Assembly (NCBI RefSeq): GCF_000400465.1
Contig: NW_008806287.1
Coordinates: 186,001-250,000, forward strand
DNA length: 64,000 nucleotides
DNA from: Wallemia ichthyophaga EXF-994
Taxonomy: Eukaryota > Basidiomycota > Wallemiomycetes > Wallemiales > Wallemiaceae
Direction of reading: 5' to 3'
The number at the start of each line of letters is the position of its first letter. Positions within the stretch are counted from its first letter, which is position 1. Below are positions 9,546 through 20,764 of the stretch, piece after piece. The position numbers were made by a program, and so were the translations under genes. Under the pieces are notes generated by a model that made no database searches, was not told the origin of the DNA, and was given only the letters and a program-made list of their open reading frames with translations.

Positions 9546-10814
9546 ATGGAGATTGGCAGAGCTAAACCACTTTATAGATCAAGAAGTGTGCGCAAGCCTC
9601 AATCATCCTCAGCACTCCAAACAACAACGCTTGAAGACGTCGCTTTGGCTATGAATGTCACCATACCAGAGAAATCAACTTCAACGAGGAACTACGACAA
9701 TTTAGATGAAATGGCACCAGAAATAGTAAAAGAGCAATTCATTCAAGTTGATAACCAGAAATCTCATTTCGAATCTGAGCTTAGCCTGTCTACAGCCATA
9801 GCTTATCAATTGTTTCAGCAGAATGACAAGTTAAAACAGGATCAATCCAAACTGTTAGATCAGATTGATGATTTCAATAAACTGATTAGCTACCACTTGA
9901 ATTTAAACAACGACGACTTTGTCGTTCAAAAGCGTCATTTATCCGTTGCACTTGAGAGTCAAGTTGAAAAATCTCAGTCGGTTGCTTGGATTGAATCTCA
10001 AGCGAATGAGCTGAAAATTGAGTTAAGCACTCTACAGAAGCAAATTACTCATCAAAACCTCAAAGCAAAAAGAGAATTACGCGATCTAAAGAATGAACGT
10101 GATCTGTTAAAAACGTCTTTGATTTCCGCTGAAACGAGATTCCAACAGCTCGAAATACAGTTGTCACTTGCGTGTAAAAGAAAGCCTTTATCCAATCTAC
10201 GCCAAGAATGGAGATCGTCAAACGATCAAGAAAGCCTCTGTAATTCGCCCGTCCAATTCCCTCAAGTTATTAATGATAGTCCATTAGCACATCGCAGAAC
10301 ATACAACTCTACTCACTCTTCTTATTCTTATTCTTCCCGCGCTTCTTCACCGCAACATGAACCATTGGTCTTACAACTCACTAATACACCAAAACTATCT
10401 TCTCCTAGCGCGAGCGCAAGCGAAACATTCATTCAAAAGAGGCCTTCCAGGTCTCCATCTCGAACTATAAAGCACGCAAGATCATTCTCCGATAGTGCTT
10501 TCATGATGGGTGGATCAACTCAACAGAAGAAATTAACACTCGAAAGAGAACTCGCAATGGCGAAAAGTCTCAATGAGCGTACAAAGATTGTGTTTCAGTC
10601 CGTCGAAAGCTTTACCACCTATGTCTTTAAGATACCAAGTTGTTTATCGATAACGCAAGCCATCATATCAATTAATATAACTGTCACTTTCGCAATTTTG
10701 AGTACAACGCTCAGAGCTATGGCTAAGCTTTTGTTGTATATGTACCTGGCGCTTGTATTACTACTCTTCTTACTGAGATCTCAAATGAAAGCGATGAGAT
10801 CATTGAGTGAGTAG
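9546..10814 (+). CDS. Hypothetical coiled-coil protein with C-terminal membrane segment
   Basis: I do not recognise this 422-residue protein. It opens with a basic, Ser-rich stretch (RSRSVRKPQSSS). Residues about 80-220 look like a long coiled coil (NDKLKQDQSKLLDQIDDF, KRELRDLKNERDLLKTSL). A Ser-rich phospho-like region follows (SYSYSSRASSP; RPSRSPSR). It ends with two hydrophobic stretches, the last being LLLYMYLALVLLLFLL before a short basic tail. This is the architecture of a tail-anchored coiled-coil tether or organelle-positioning protein, but that is inference only. The stop is 81 bp from the convergent DID2 stop. Confidence 0.75.
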   Translation: MEIGRAKPLYRSRSVRKPQSSSALQTTTLEDVALAMNVTIPEKSTSTRNYDNLDEMAPEIVKEQFIQVDNQKSHFESELSLSTAIAYQLFQQNDKLKQDQSKLLDQIDDFNKLISYHLNLNNDDFVVQKRHLSVALESQVEKSQSVAWIESQANELKIELSTLQKQITHQNLKAKRELRDLKNERDLLKTSLISAETRFQQLEIQLSLACKRKPLSNLRQEWRSSNDQESLCNSPVQFPQVINDSPLAHRRTYNSTHSSYSYSSRASSPQHEPLVLQLTNTPKLSSPSASASETFIQKRPSRSPSRTIKHARSFSDSAFMMGGSTQQKKLTLERELAMAKSLNERTKIVFQSVESFTTYVFKIPSCLSITQAIISINITVTFAILSTTLRAMAKLLLYMYLALVLLLFLLRSQMKAMRSLSE

Positions 10815-10895
10815 GTAGTAGATAGTAGGTGTTCAAGTTAACTTTTTATTGTAAATACATTCATTCATACGAGGTATCAATCATCTAGCAGGTCA

Positions 10896-11631
10896 TTAAG
10901 CAGCCGGTCTCAATGCCTTGAGCCTCTTCATCAGTTCATCCTCATCTCTCTCCTTTTCAGGTGGAGCTTCTTGTTGCTGAAGTTCTGGGACATCATCTAC
11001 ATGTTGAGCGCCAATCTTCTGACTGATTTCGAGTCCAGCTTCGTCAGCGACTTGTTGGACCAATCCATCAACTGCATCTGGAGGAGTTGATTGAGCTTCT
11101 GCGGCATTATGCATAGTAGATTCCATGTAATTCGTATGGCTATCTAAATCTGAGAACTGCGTTTCGAATTTATCCATTATTGACGACATCTTAATTACCA
11201 TCGAGCGTTAGTGTGTGCAATCAAGCAAAACAGACGTAGACGCAGACGTACTAAATCGAGGTTCATCGTTGACATCGCCTTGTCCATTCCACCAACAACC
11301 GATTTCATTGAATTTGACACCGTCCGCATCGTCACTGCTGTCTCCACTCTCGACGCAACGCTATCAACTCTAGAAGACAAACGGAGCAAATTAAGCGATT
11401 CATTCTTTTTCCTTATGGCATTTGAAGCGTATATACGCGCTGTGTCTTCATTGCCTTTAGAAAGTGCATTCTTGAGCTTGTTCTTCTCCACCGTTTCGTC
11501 TTTCTCCGCCTTCTTTGACTGCTTTGATAATTGCTTTGATGTGAACTGAGTCGAGCGTGTTAACCCATATACCTTTCATTCCCCACTTGACCAACCTTCA
11601 ATTGAAATAGCGTCTTTTCCAGTGACGCCAT
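10896..11631 (-). CDS. DID2: ESCRT-III-associated protein Did2/CHMP1
   Basis: ESCRT-III subunit that recruits Vps4 to disassemble the complex at endosomes. Three exons: a short first exon starting [12 protein letters not shown] at 11631, a central exon with [20 protein letters not shown] and [19 protein letters not shown], and a last exon starting [16 protein letters not shown]. The last exon ends in the MIM1-type Vps4-binding helix [11 protein letters not shown]. The second intron has a GTACGT donor. At that junction the usual MNLEK reads MNLDL, possibly one residue short of the consensus, so the exact acceptor could be off. The start lies 34 bp from the metacaspase stop on the same strand. 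Confidence 0.9.
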
Positions 11632-11665
11632 GATTGTCTATAAAAGGGAAGAAATTTATACAAAT

Positions 11666-13575
11666 TCAACAAACAAAATCTAAATCCATATCTATCTCAT
11701 GGCTGCTGCTTAATTGCGGTCTTTGGGTATACTGTCCTTTCATCTTATCGCGCACCGCATTCAAAAGATCGATGAATGACATATCCTCATCCCTGTTTTT
11801 ATCTGTCCTTTTGTAAGCTGCCATCTTCTAAATCCAAACACCTACATAGTGTTGAAAGAAACGCATAGCTCATAGCTCCACTCTGTCCTGCGTCTGCAGC
11901 CGTCTGCGTATCCTTTGCAGCAGCAAACATAATCTAATACGTCAGCTTGGTTACTTTAGAGGTGTTGTAGAAGCTCACAACATCTGCTGGACTGAACGCC
12001 TTCTTTTTCTGTTTCTTATCTTCTGTTTTACCCGTGAAGAGCTTCTTTGAGAAATAATACGCATCGTGCAACGGCGATATCATTCCGTTCGGCAGTCTGT
12101 GAGAGAAAAGCTCTTTGCTAGCTTCTTTGAGGATATTAGGCTGCTTGACATCACCATTACTATCATCTGTACCGTCGTTAAAACGCTTCATTTCCTCGAA
12201 TAGACTGACAAGTAAAAGGCAGGTCGAGTGCTGTACCGCTATGGCACGAGTCAAACAACGCGGTCAGACGGCATCCAGCTTCTTCAATTAGCAGCGTAAT
12301 TGTATATTATCAGTACTCACCCGGCAATGGTGCCACAAGTTCGTCGTACATGGTATCGTCAACTAAGTGTCCCTTCTGTGTTGTGTGTTAGAAGTAAAGC
12401 AATCAACACAGCTTTATGACAACTTTCTGGAAATCTACTGGGTACACTGTTTCGTCAAAGCCTGAGGCATCTCGTTAGCGCAACTAAAGGTACATATAAA
12501 CAACCCGCACCATCATCCTCATCACCTAAAGAACATAATTTAGCAAATATGATCCAACAAACAGCGCAAATTACCATCTAAATCTTTTGTACGTCCGCCG
12601 TGTCCACTATAATGGAAGAAAAGTGCATCGTTGAGTTTAGCACCGTCAACAAGCCAGCGCATAGCCGCAAGCATGTTTTTCTTTGTGGGCTGCATACTAG
12701 TATCTGTGTCATTAGAGTCCTTGAGTAGCATGATGTTCTGTGGCTTATAACCGCAACGTTTGATCAAGAACTTCCTAACCTTGTCCTGTAAAGAGTCGGA
12801 GAATTGAACGACGGTTTTAAATTAGCAGGTAAACTTACAGCATCGTTCTGACATCCGCCCAGCTCATTATCAGTCCCTACGTAGTTGATGCCCTTAGTTG
12901 AAATTAGTATATGACGTCGTCGTCGACTTGATAGACGCACTATACACACAGCCTTCCTGGTGCCTGTGCACTCTGAGTACTGGTATTTCAACCTCTTGCC
13001 AGGTCCATAAGACCTCTGTTCACACGTCGGTTTGCGTCTGCGCTTTGGATTTGCTTTCGATGGGGGCTTTGCTGGCTTGGCGGAGGGCTGTTGAAACCGA
13101 ACGGATGGTGCAGCTGATTGTGAAGGCTGCTGTGGTTGGAGTTGTGGTTGGAGTTGTGGTTGTGGTTGTAGTTGTGGTTGTAGTTGTGGTTGTGGTTGTG
13201 CCCGATAGTGAGATTGCTGAGGCTGATAAGATTGTTGAGGAGTGGAATCCCTGAATTTTATCAGCCTCGATGTTAACCCTGTATTCCAGCTGCCTACCTA
13301 TGATAATAAGGACCGTGAGTGCTGAGTATCGCAAGACTCTCGCTGGAGGCAACTTAATAAACGCGTCTAACCACACGCGCAACCCACTCTAGCGAATCAT
13401 GAGGATATATTGGCTGCCTGAACTGCCTATTCACTTTATCAAATTGCGCTGGTACTCTCAATCCGTAATCCTGCGGATGAGGCGGTGGTGCGATATATCC
13501 GCCTGGACTCGGGAAATATTGCAGCGTGTTGTAGCCATTTTGATATCCAAGCCCACCGCTGCTCTCAAAATTCAT
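11666..13575 (-). CDS. MCA1: Metacaspase (type I, Q/P-rich prodomain)
   Basis: Cysteine protease of the caspase-like clan, with Arg/Lys specificity in the family. The prodomain is rich in Gln, Pro and Tyr and contains a QPQPQLQPQ tract encoded by the GT-rich repeat at about 13130-13200. Then come YQYSECTGTRKAVCI, GINYVGTDNELGGCQNDA, the catalytic His in FFHYSGHGG, and the catalytic Cys in LFDSCHSGTALDLPF. The tail QYTQRPQLSSSH is the normal C terminus. About ten introns are needed, including 13251-13387 (GTGGGT) and a GTCAGT-donor intron at 12167-12209, which rescues an apparent frameshift just after the catalytic Cys. That splice yields LPFTYDSNGDVKQPN, matching the family's LPYxYSTxGxxKxPN. 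Both catalytic residues are intact. Confidence 0.88.
13130..13205. repeat. GGTTGTG/GTTGTA-type low-complexity repeat inside the metacaspase prodomain
   Basis: An imperfect hexamer repeat of G and T on the plus strand. On the minus strand it encodes alternating Pro-Gln and Leu-Gln. Such tracts vary in length between strains. Confidence 0.85.
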
Positions 13576-13665
13576 CCGCCGCCGCTGCTACCGTTATTGA
13601 TAAGAGCAGAAAAGCACGAAGCGTATTTTCACGGCAAAATCTACATTTATAAATACATACACAGC

Positions 13666-15447
13666 TTATGATGGCCCAGGCTCAGGCGGTACCATGGTAT
13701 CGTTGTTGATAAATACAGTTGCTGCTTTGGTGAAATCACCGGCTTCATCACCGTTCGCGTACGCCAACCGGGCAAAGTACGGTACACTTGTGTCATTACG
13801 CTCGAAGGTGTACGAATGCGTACTGGCATTAGCCTTCAGACGCAGCACATCGTTGATTAGCAGCTCAAATCCATCCCAGGAATCATCCATATTACTAGGA
13901 ATCGCCTCCCAGCTTATGGTGTTGTTTTCGAAGCTATCAAAGCTAGGTAACGCGCTTCCTAGCGCTGCATCTCTTCGCAGACTTTCTTTGGTCTGCAATA
14001 CTGAATCCATTCCCCATCTTTGGACGCCATTGATAAGCAACCCGATCAAGAAGCATTGGCAGATAATTGATACTCGCGTAGGGAGAGCTGTAAGTGGAAG
14101 CAGCAACAGGGCCAAAATGTAGTGATGCTGTAAAGTGTTAGCCAATACTAAAGCACAATACTAACCACAAACCAATCTAAATGAAAGTGTCGGCAACAAG
14201 CAAGCAGGCATTATGACAAACAGTCCCAGCAAGAAGTACCACTTGATATAAAGCCAGAACTTGCCTGTGTTGCGAAACACCCGTGCTTGATTTAAACCGA
14301 GAACCACTATGATGATGACGACTATGACTATAGTAACTACGGCGTCTGGATTATCAGCGATATCAGGTCCATATAATCTATCTAACGGGCTTTCTCCAAG
14401 CACTGTAACGAGCAAGCCCAACCAGAACGGTACTAGAGTGAGTACTGTTCTCTCTATAGGCATGTTGCGCCAGAACGGCAAGCAAAACCTCACCACCAAT
14501 CTCCATATACAGTATGCAACAAACAGCATGGGCAGGAAGTCTTTGAAGGCGCCTTCAAGATCAGGAGGAATAGAGCGCGGCTCTGAAGCTAGGGCGTTGT
14601 TCCAATAACCCATACATATCAATGTCCAGTAGTACACCAGAGGTTTTGGTGACAATATCAGCGAAACCAACACCGACATGACAATATTGAATACCAGAAT
14701 CGGCATTCTGTAGTCCTCGCAGTGACTAGACTCGACGTCATCCTCGAAAATGTACGAAGACGGGAAGGAGGAGGGGAAGCTGACCGAATCTATCCCATTT
14801 TTCGTTGAGCCGATATAGCCAGTGTGCTGACCTATTTGGCGCACAGCACCGCAACCGCCCTTGGATTTGCTAATGGCCGAAGCATGATACGCACTGGAAC
14901 AGATCCAAGAATCGGCGCGGTATATACTGGAAGCGAGAGGTTCTCCCTCTTGTCCACCTCCGACTACCAAAGTCATTCCATTTGGCTCATTCAACCCGAC
15001 TGTCCGCTTGTTGGCTAGTGTGGTCGATTCACAGCCTCGGGGACATCTGTAGGGCATAGGCTGGGTTTCGAATGGCTGGCATAGAGTGCCATCCAAGCCA
15101 CATCCATCTAGCCGGCTCCAGAAAGATGACGTGCACGATAGCATCTCTGGGGTTCCTAGGCTAGTGGATGATTGATACCACGAGTACTTTGCGAGGAGCG
15201 CGTTGGCAATAATCCAGAGAGCATAAATGACTAGAATAACCACGCCATTTCTGAACCAATTTGTGCTTGATAACGTCCGCTTCTCGAGTTTGCCCAGAAA
15301 ACGCAGTCGATGCGGGATGTAGTGATTCTCAGGTCCTAGAAGCTGTTGAGGTGGCTTTGGACCACTGAGCCAGCTAATAGATTTATTCCTCTGCAGCCGC
15401 ACTTTGTAGCTTTCTCTTTTAGGATTCAGTTGCTGCTCGTCGTCCAT
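13666..15447 (-). CDS. LCCL-domain multi-pass membrane protein
   Basis: A fungal membrane protein with an extracellular LCCL domain. Two exons are separated by an intron of about 55 nt near 14113-14167 (donor GTTTGT, phase 0). The N terminus is basic and cytosolic, with one membrane segment (VVILVIYALWIIANALL). A Cys-rich region follows, containing SRLDGCGLDGTLC, YRCPRGC and the LCCL core YRADSWICSSAYHASA ... GGCGAVRQIG. At least six hydrophobic segments come next (for example MPILVFNIVMSVLVSLIL; VVTIVIVVIIIVVLGL; GLFVIMPACLL), then a lumenal C-terminal region with NNT and NDT glycosylation sequons. Fungal LCCL proteins of this layout lack a settled function. Confidence 0.8.
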
Positions 15448-15511
15448 AAATAAGTCTCAGATTCATCGGAAATAGAAATATGTGAAATAATGATAATGAT
15501 ACATGATTCGT

Positions 15512-17782
15512 TTATCTATACATTGACAGCACTCCTCCGTCTCTTATCGGGCTTATAGACATGGCATCAAGTGACTGCGGTGCACGTAAGTACTGGAGGG
15601 ATTTTTTGCTGAAATACCGCAACCAACCTTTCCAAGTGACTGCGAGGGGTTCGATTTAGACATTTGCTCACTTTCTTCATCGCTTTCGTCTTCCTCGCCT
15701 GTGTTGATAGCTACTTCGTCCCAGTTCCTGTATATATCATCTATAAACTTTTGCGTTCGCGGGAGGCGGTAAGGGTCGAACGGAAAGAAAGAATCGAGCT
15801 CTATCTCGGAACCATTGTTTTTGGTCACTGCCAGTGATCTCGTTTGCGTGTCTTTTTGCTGACTCTCGGCGTTTTGCCCTGGCGTGACTCCGAGCAAAGA
15901 CGAAGTCAACGAGGCCATTGTAGCAGGCGTCACATCAGACCGCTTGTTGCTTTCAATTATTGAGTGGCAATACAGAAATCCTGCAAACTGGGATACTTTT
16001 GCGAATTGATTTACAACGGTTGATGCACAAACCTATAATGATGTCAGTTAGATAACGCAAAATTATCTTGCATACTTTGAGTGGATTGAGAGGGCTGAGT
16101 ATAGCGCGTTGTAGAACATCTAAGCCTGATATCCATGTCTTTGATCCAGTAGGCAGCGCTTCTGCATGATCAAATACTGTCTCGTCGTCATTCGCTAACA
16201 TTAAATCCCTCCAGCGGAAACAGAAGATATAAAAAACAGCTTGCACTATCGCATACCAAACACTGTATGTGTTTAGCCTGAAATTTGTTATGGGTTGGGG
16301 GATGTTGTCGAGCTCGTTTGCTATATAATCGCACATTAATCCGACGACATGCTTTGTTGCATTGGCATCGATAAATTTTGCCCGACTAACATAGCTGGCA
16401 AGGTAGGAAGCAGCAACCACTCTAGTTACTGACGGCTCTTCGTTTTGAAACATAGCTTTGCTTAGGAGCATGCCCTGGAAGATATCGGCAAAATGCGCAT
16501 TGTACGAAGAGTATTTGAATAGGATGAACTGTGTGTATCTCGATCTGAATGTTGGCAGGATTGTACGCTCGAAAACGCTTAACAATGTGGAGAACTGATC
16601 AAGTTGAACTTCCTGGTTTCTAACCGATTTGTCGAGGTATTCAAAGATCATATAGAGCATTCCGTCTAACTTTTGCACAAGGTCTTTAATGGCTGAAACT
16701 TGCATAGGTGCTTCCTGGCTACCGTTATCGCTGAGTCCATCGTCAGACGAGAGATCAGACAAAAAGCCAAACTCGTCGTCTGAATCATCGCTGGACTCTT
16801 CGTCTGAGTAAGTGCGATCGACGGATCTTTCAAAGATATCAGGCTCGTTCTCGAAGATTGCTTCCGTCTCATCTTCAAGCTCCTCATCCAGATCGTCTAG
16901 CTCTACTTGAATTTCTACCTGTAGTCGCATGAGTATTAGGTAAATTACAACTATAAAAACGTACGTCGATCTGAATAGTCCTGTCAATAATCAAGCCGAA
17001 GATTTCATCGGTCAAAGCAGGACAGTAGCTGATAATTGAAAGTAAATTTCTCATGTAAGTAACTTGTTGAACTTTATTTTCGCGTTTGTGGGGAAAGTGT
17101 CTGATAAGGATTGGCTGTAGGAGGGAGGGAAGGGTAGGGACAAGGTCGAGAAGCTTGTTGAGTAGGCCGTGTAAGCGGTCGAATACAATGCGCCTGGTGA
17201 GTCGTTCATTTTCAGGCACATGTTCAACATTCTCTAACGCCTTTGAGCCAGCTTCTGTTGAATTGTTAGAGTGTAGGGGGATCTACAAGAACGCACGATG
17301 AGTCAAGCCTTTGATAACTTTAGCGAGTAAGAGCTTTGTGTATTGAGGGTGTGCACTAATCAGCATTGAGACGAATGCCATGTAAGTGGACACAAATGAA
17401 GGGCTACTAATAGTCCAAGCAAGGGACATAATAGCTTCAACAAGCGGAAGATGAGATTTATCCAGGTGAGAAATGACATTAGCGAGTGCATCCAGCCACG
17501 GTTTGAGCTTGTCGTACTCGTGTACGCCGGTTGAAGTGAATTGCGATATCAATTCTTCGTATGGACCGCTTTCTCCCTATGGAGAGTATGAATATGAATA
17601 TGAATAAAAACCAGTGCTCCAACGGAACGCACCTCCTTCTTCTTCTCGATTGCGTCGTTGACAAAGGAGACGTAGAATTTATTGAGAAATGATTCCTTGG
17701 TATTTGAGAGCTGGTGGCTGCCGTCTACATTCATCCCGTCTCTGTCTCTTTTGATTCCCTTCGAAGGCGATGAACTGGCCAT
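15512..17782 (-). CDS. RRN3: RNA polymerase I initiation factor Rrn3/TIF-IA
   Basis: Bridges RNA polymerase I to the rDNA core factor; its activity is set by growth signals. The multi-exon protein starts at 17782 (MASSSPSKGIKRDRDG). It shows Rrn3 blocks such as KLKPWLDALANVISHLD, HLPLVEAIMSLAW, RIVFDRLHGLLNKLLDLVP and LDGMLYMIFEYLD. The HEAT-like half includes FERTILPTFRSRYTQFILF and SYLASYVSRAKFID. It ends with FFPFDPYRLPRT and a spliced SLDAMSISP tail (last intron GTTGGT...CGCAG). An acidic insertion (EESSDDSDDEFGF) sits at the usual place. Its start is 44 bp from the divergent kinase-like gene. I prefer the spliced end at 15512 over reading through to 15553, because it restores the conserved MSISP ending. 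Confidence 0.9.
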
Positions 17783-17826
17783 GATCGCCGGTAGGATAAA
17801 ACCATCACATCTTCACTCTCCTCGAA

Positions 17827-18774
17827 ATGCAGCTCCCCGAAAAGGCTTTATCTGCGCTCAAGGAGCGTGGTCACTCTGGATCGTACAAAATTATCGGTTC
17901 AAAAGTCCACTTGGACGATGGCAACATCTTCCTCTTTAAGTCTGCTCCACGCTCTTCAGCTGAGCAAATGATTGGCGAGGCTATGTCTATTAGTGACATG
18001 AGCAGCGCTTTGCCTGGTATCTGCCCTGCTCTCATAGACTCCTCTCTCGACAGCGATGACTCTGACTTCTACATGCTTACCGAGTGGCACGATTTGGGTG
18101 GCTCTGGCTCACGTATGATGGAACTTGGGAAAGAACTCGCCCAAATGCATCTCAATGGTACAGAAAAGTCTGGTAGGTTTGGGTACAAGATGCCAACCTA
18201 CTGCGGCGAAACTAAATTCAACAACACGTGGAGCGATAACTGGATTGATTTCCTCAATAACGATCGTTTCCTCTATCTTTTTGAGCAGATCTGCGGTAAG
18301 AATGGCTCTCGCGATGTTGAAATATGGAAACTGGGTCAGACCCTAATGAACAAGACCGTTCCAAGCCTTTTAAGCGGTATTGATGTTAAGCCATCCTTAC
18401 TTCACGGCGATTTGTGGGCAGGAAACGCATCATTTTCTAGAACGACTAACAGACCTGTCATTTTTGATGCCTGTAGTTTCTATGGTCACAATGAGGTAAG
18501 TTGGTTGAGTTTTAATATACTCAACTCCCTCCCTAACGCACTCACTAAGGCCGAGCTGGGTATTTGTATGATGTTCGGCGGCTTTGGCTCTAAGTTCTTT
18601 GAGGGGTACCACTCTGTTTATCCAAAAGCTGAGCCCGTCGATGAATACGACCAGCGAATCAAGCTCTACGAGCTGATCCATCATCTCAACCACTATGCCA
18701 TTTTTGGAGGAATGTACAGAAGCGGTGCAGTGAGCATGATGAAGAGCTTAAACCGCTATACAGAATCAAAGTGA
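17827..18774 (+). CDS. Fructosamine/ketosamine-3-kinase-like protein
   Basis: Family members phosphorylate sugar adducts (Amadori products) on proteins to trigger deglycation. The 297-residue protein has a 54-nt in-frame intron at 18496-18549 (GTAAGT...TAAG); without removing it a spurious 18-residue insert follows YGHNE. The kinase-like motifs are intact: FKSAPRSSAEQMIGEA with a candidate Glu, FYMLTEWHDLGG as hinge, LLHGDLWAGN as catalytic loop with the HGD-x-W-x-GN signature, and PVIFDACSFYGHNEAELG in place of DFG. Length matches family members. The divergent partner is RRN3. Confidence 0.92.
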   Translation: MQLPEKALSALKERGHSGSYKIIGSKVHLDDGNIFLFKSAPRSSAEQMIGEAMSISDMSSALPGICPALIDSSLDSDDSDFYMLTEWHDLGGSGSRMMELGKELAQMHLNGTEKSGRFGYKMPTYCGETKFNNTWSDNWIDFLNNDRFLYLFEQICGKNGSRDVEIWKLGQTLMNKTVPSLLSGIDVKPSLLHGDLWAGNASFSRTTNRPVIFDACSFYGHNEVSWLSFNILNSLPNALTKAELGICMMFGGFGSKFFEGYHSVYPKAEPVDEYDQRIKLYELIHHLNHYAIFGGMYRSGAVSMMKSLNRYTESK

Positions 18775-18836
18775 AGCGGTAAAAAGATGATGAACGAAAT
18801 GTAAAACACGTAACTAACACTTAATGAATCAATGAA

Positions 18837-20658
18837 TTAATGAATCTTTTCGACAAATCCATCTCTCAAACGTATGTATCTACCTTGATCAATCTTCCAA
18901 GGCACTTCAGTTTCGTAATGAGTGACAAAAACCACCGCTTGTTCACTCCCTAGTTGAGTTTGCAAATACATGCGCGACCTGTAAACGTCCTGAGCAGTCA
19001 TGCCCTGGAAGGGTTCGTCTAAAATAAGTAGCGGAGATCTATTTACTAGCGCGCGCGCTAAGAACAGGCAGCTTTTTTCACTCTGACTGAGAGTGGTGAA
19101 TGAGGCACTAGGATCGACAGCCGGAGCCAACTCTCGGAGAATTTGATAAACGCGTGTTTTCTCTCCCTCATCTCGCGTCGGTCTGAAGCAGTAAACGCCC
19201 ATGTAGCCAGTAGCGACGACGTCGAAGGCTGTCAGAGTTGTGGATCTAGGAAATGAAGATGAGATTTCGGGTGATGTAGTGCCTATGAGTGTCGAAAGCT
19301 GTGTCGTGGCAATGCGAGCGCGAGGTTTGTCGAATAGCGTGATATCCTTGGTATATGATTGAGGGTGATCGCCAGTCACTAGCGATAAGAGGGTCTGGAA
19401 GCTATATGAGCTGACACAAGAAGGATACTATTTGAGACTTACGGTTTTCCCGGATCCTGTATTCGCTAGTTAGTTTAGTGAAAGTGTTATAGTATCATGC
19501 TAACCATTGTAGCCTTGAAGATGCCATCTTTCACCAGCCCTGACTTGCCAGTGGATGTTGTTGAGCACCTAAATCGAGAGTCAGAGAGTTCATCGAGGCC
19601 AAAATCACTTACAGGCGTTTTTCTGTAGGAAATATTTACATCTTTCAAATCGATGAGGACCTTTGCGTTCTGCACACACCCCAAACCAGCTCCATCGGGC
19701 GTTGTCTCGGTATCTGAATGCAAAACACTAAGCACCTCATCCTTAGGACCCGATTGAATGACACCATCGTCATTGATTTGGAGGACGTGAGTGATGTAGT
19801 CAGGCAAAGAGTCTGAGGGTTTCAGAAGAAGTAGAACATTAGGACTCATTGATCTGTGGAGAGTCTCAAGTAGCTGGCTCAGTCTGGCGCGAGATGGTGG
19901 GTCGAGACCGGCTAATTAGAGTGAGAAGCGAGCAACAACCGGTAGAGTGACATACTGTAGGGCTCTTCAAGCACCAAGAGACTGCGACGGAGCAGCAATG
20001 CATGTGCAATCTTCAGTCTTCGCGATTGTCCGTTACTCAGACCGATCAATGGGCGGTCAAGCCTGTGATTGTGTTATACAAACAGAGCAAGGGCCTGGTA
20101 AACTGACAGCTTCTTTAAATCGAGTTTGTGAGCGATTTCAGCGACGAAAGCAAGCACCTTGTCATCTGTATCGCTTTCTGTATTGCTTCCATTCCTCGGT
20201 ACTCTGTTCATCAGATATGACAGCACAGTCTGCGTCTCATCGCCTCTCAGACTGCCATAACGTGCTGTATAATCCACAAATCCATCCGCAGAGCTGAGTA
20301 AACGAGTGGAGAAGTTTGCGATGCTGTAAGTCTCCCAGGGATAGCATTTAGCGGAATCAGCGAGTGGGTGAGATAGCGCAGTAGCTGGAACTGATTTATC
20401 GGATTGCTTAAATAGCGCTTTTATCAATCGTGTGGACTGTGGACCAATAATGGCCCATGCATCGTGATTAGCACGCTTGGATTCAAGGGACCAGCTCAAT
20501 GGGGTGTTAAATAGGGGCTGTGAGTTCTTAGTAGTATTTCCAAGTGCATAGAAAAGGCATTTGTTTGCGTGAAAGTAAGCTGGCATGGAGTAAGTACGCA
20601 GATGAAGGGGATAGGATGGGAATGGACTGTGAGTGTTGCAAAATGACTTTAATATCAA
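18837..20658 (-). CDS. Tandem ABC ATPase without membrane domain (ModF/YDR061W-like)
   Basis: Soluble protein with two ABC cassettes and no membrane span, resembling bacterial ModF and yeast YDR061W. At least five introns are needed; they include a GTCAGT-donor intron joining KKL to LDRPLIGLSNGQ, and two close introns around the second P-loop that assemble GYNGSGKTTLL. NBD1 has the signature LSNGQ and Walker B LLVLEEPY, but its P-loop position reads IIGPQSTRLIKAL, with no GK[ST]. NBD2 has the intact P-loop, a LSQSE signature variant and LLILDEPF, then the switch His in FVTHYETEVP. So one ATP site is probably degenerate. The start at 20658 (or 20586) is uncertain. The divergent neighbour is Argonaute. 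Confidence 0.8.
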
Positions 20659-20764
20659 GGAAATTGAAGCAGCTTGGTGTACAATTGATAACCAAATACA
20701 AATCCCTATTTCGTATACGTGCCATTGTCCTTTCTCTTACGCTCACAACAAACATCCCACAAAG

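Noticed and set aside
12160-12215. Apparent frameshift just after the metacaspase catalytic Cys
   Set aside because: A 43-nt intron with a GTCAGT donor restores the frame and the conserved LPF-Y-S-G-K-PN segment. The same donor type is used in the ABC ATPase gene.
18496-18549. In-frame extra 18 residues in the fructosamine-kinase-like protein
   Set aside because: Exact GTAAGT...TAAG intron of 54 nt; removing it restores the family's YGHNEAELG motif.
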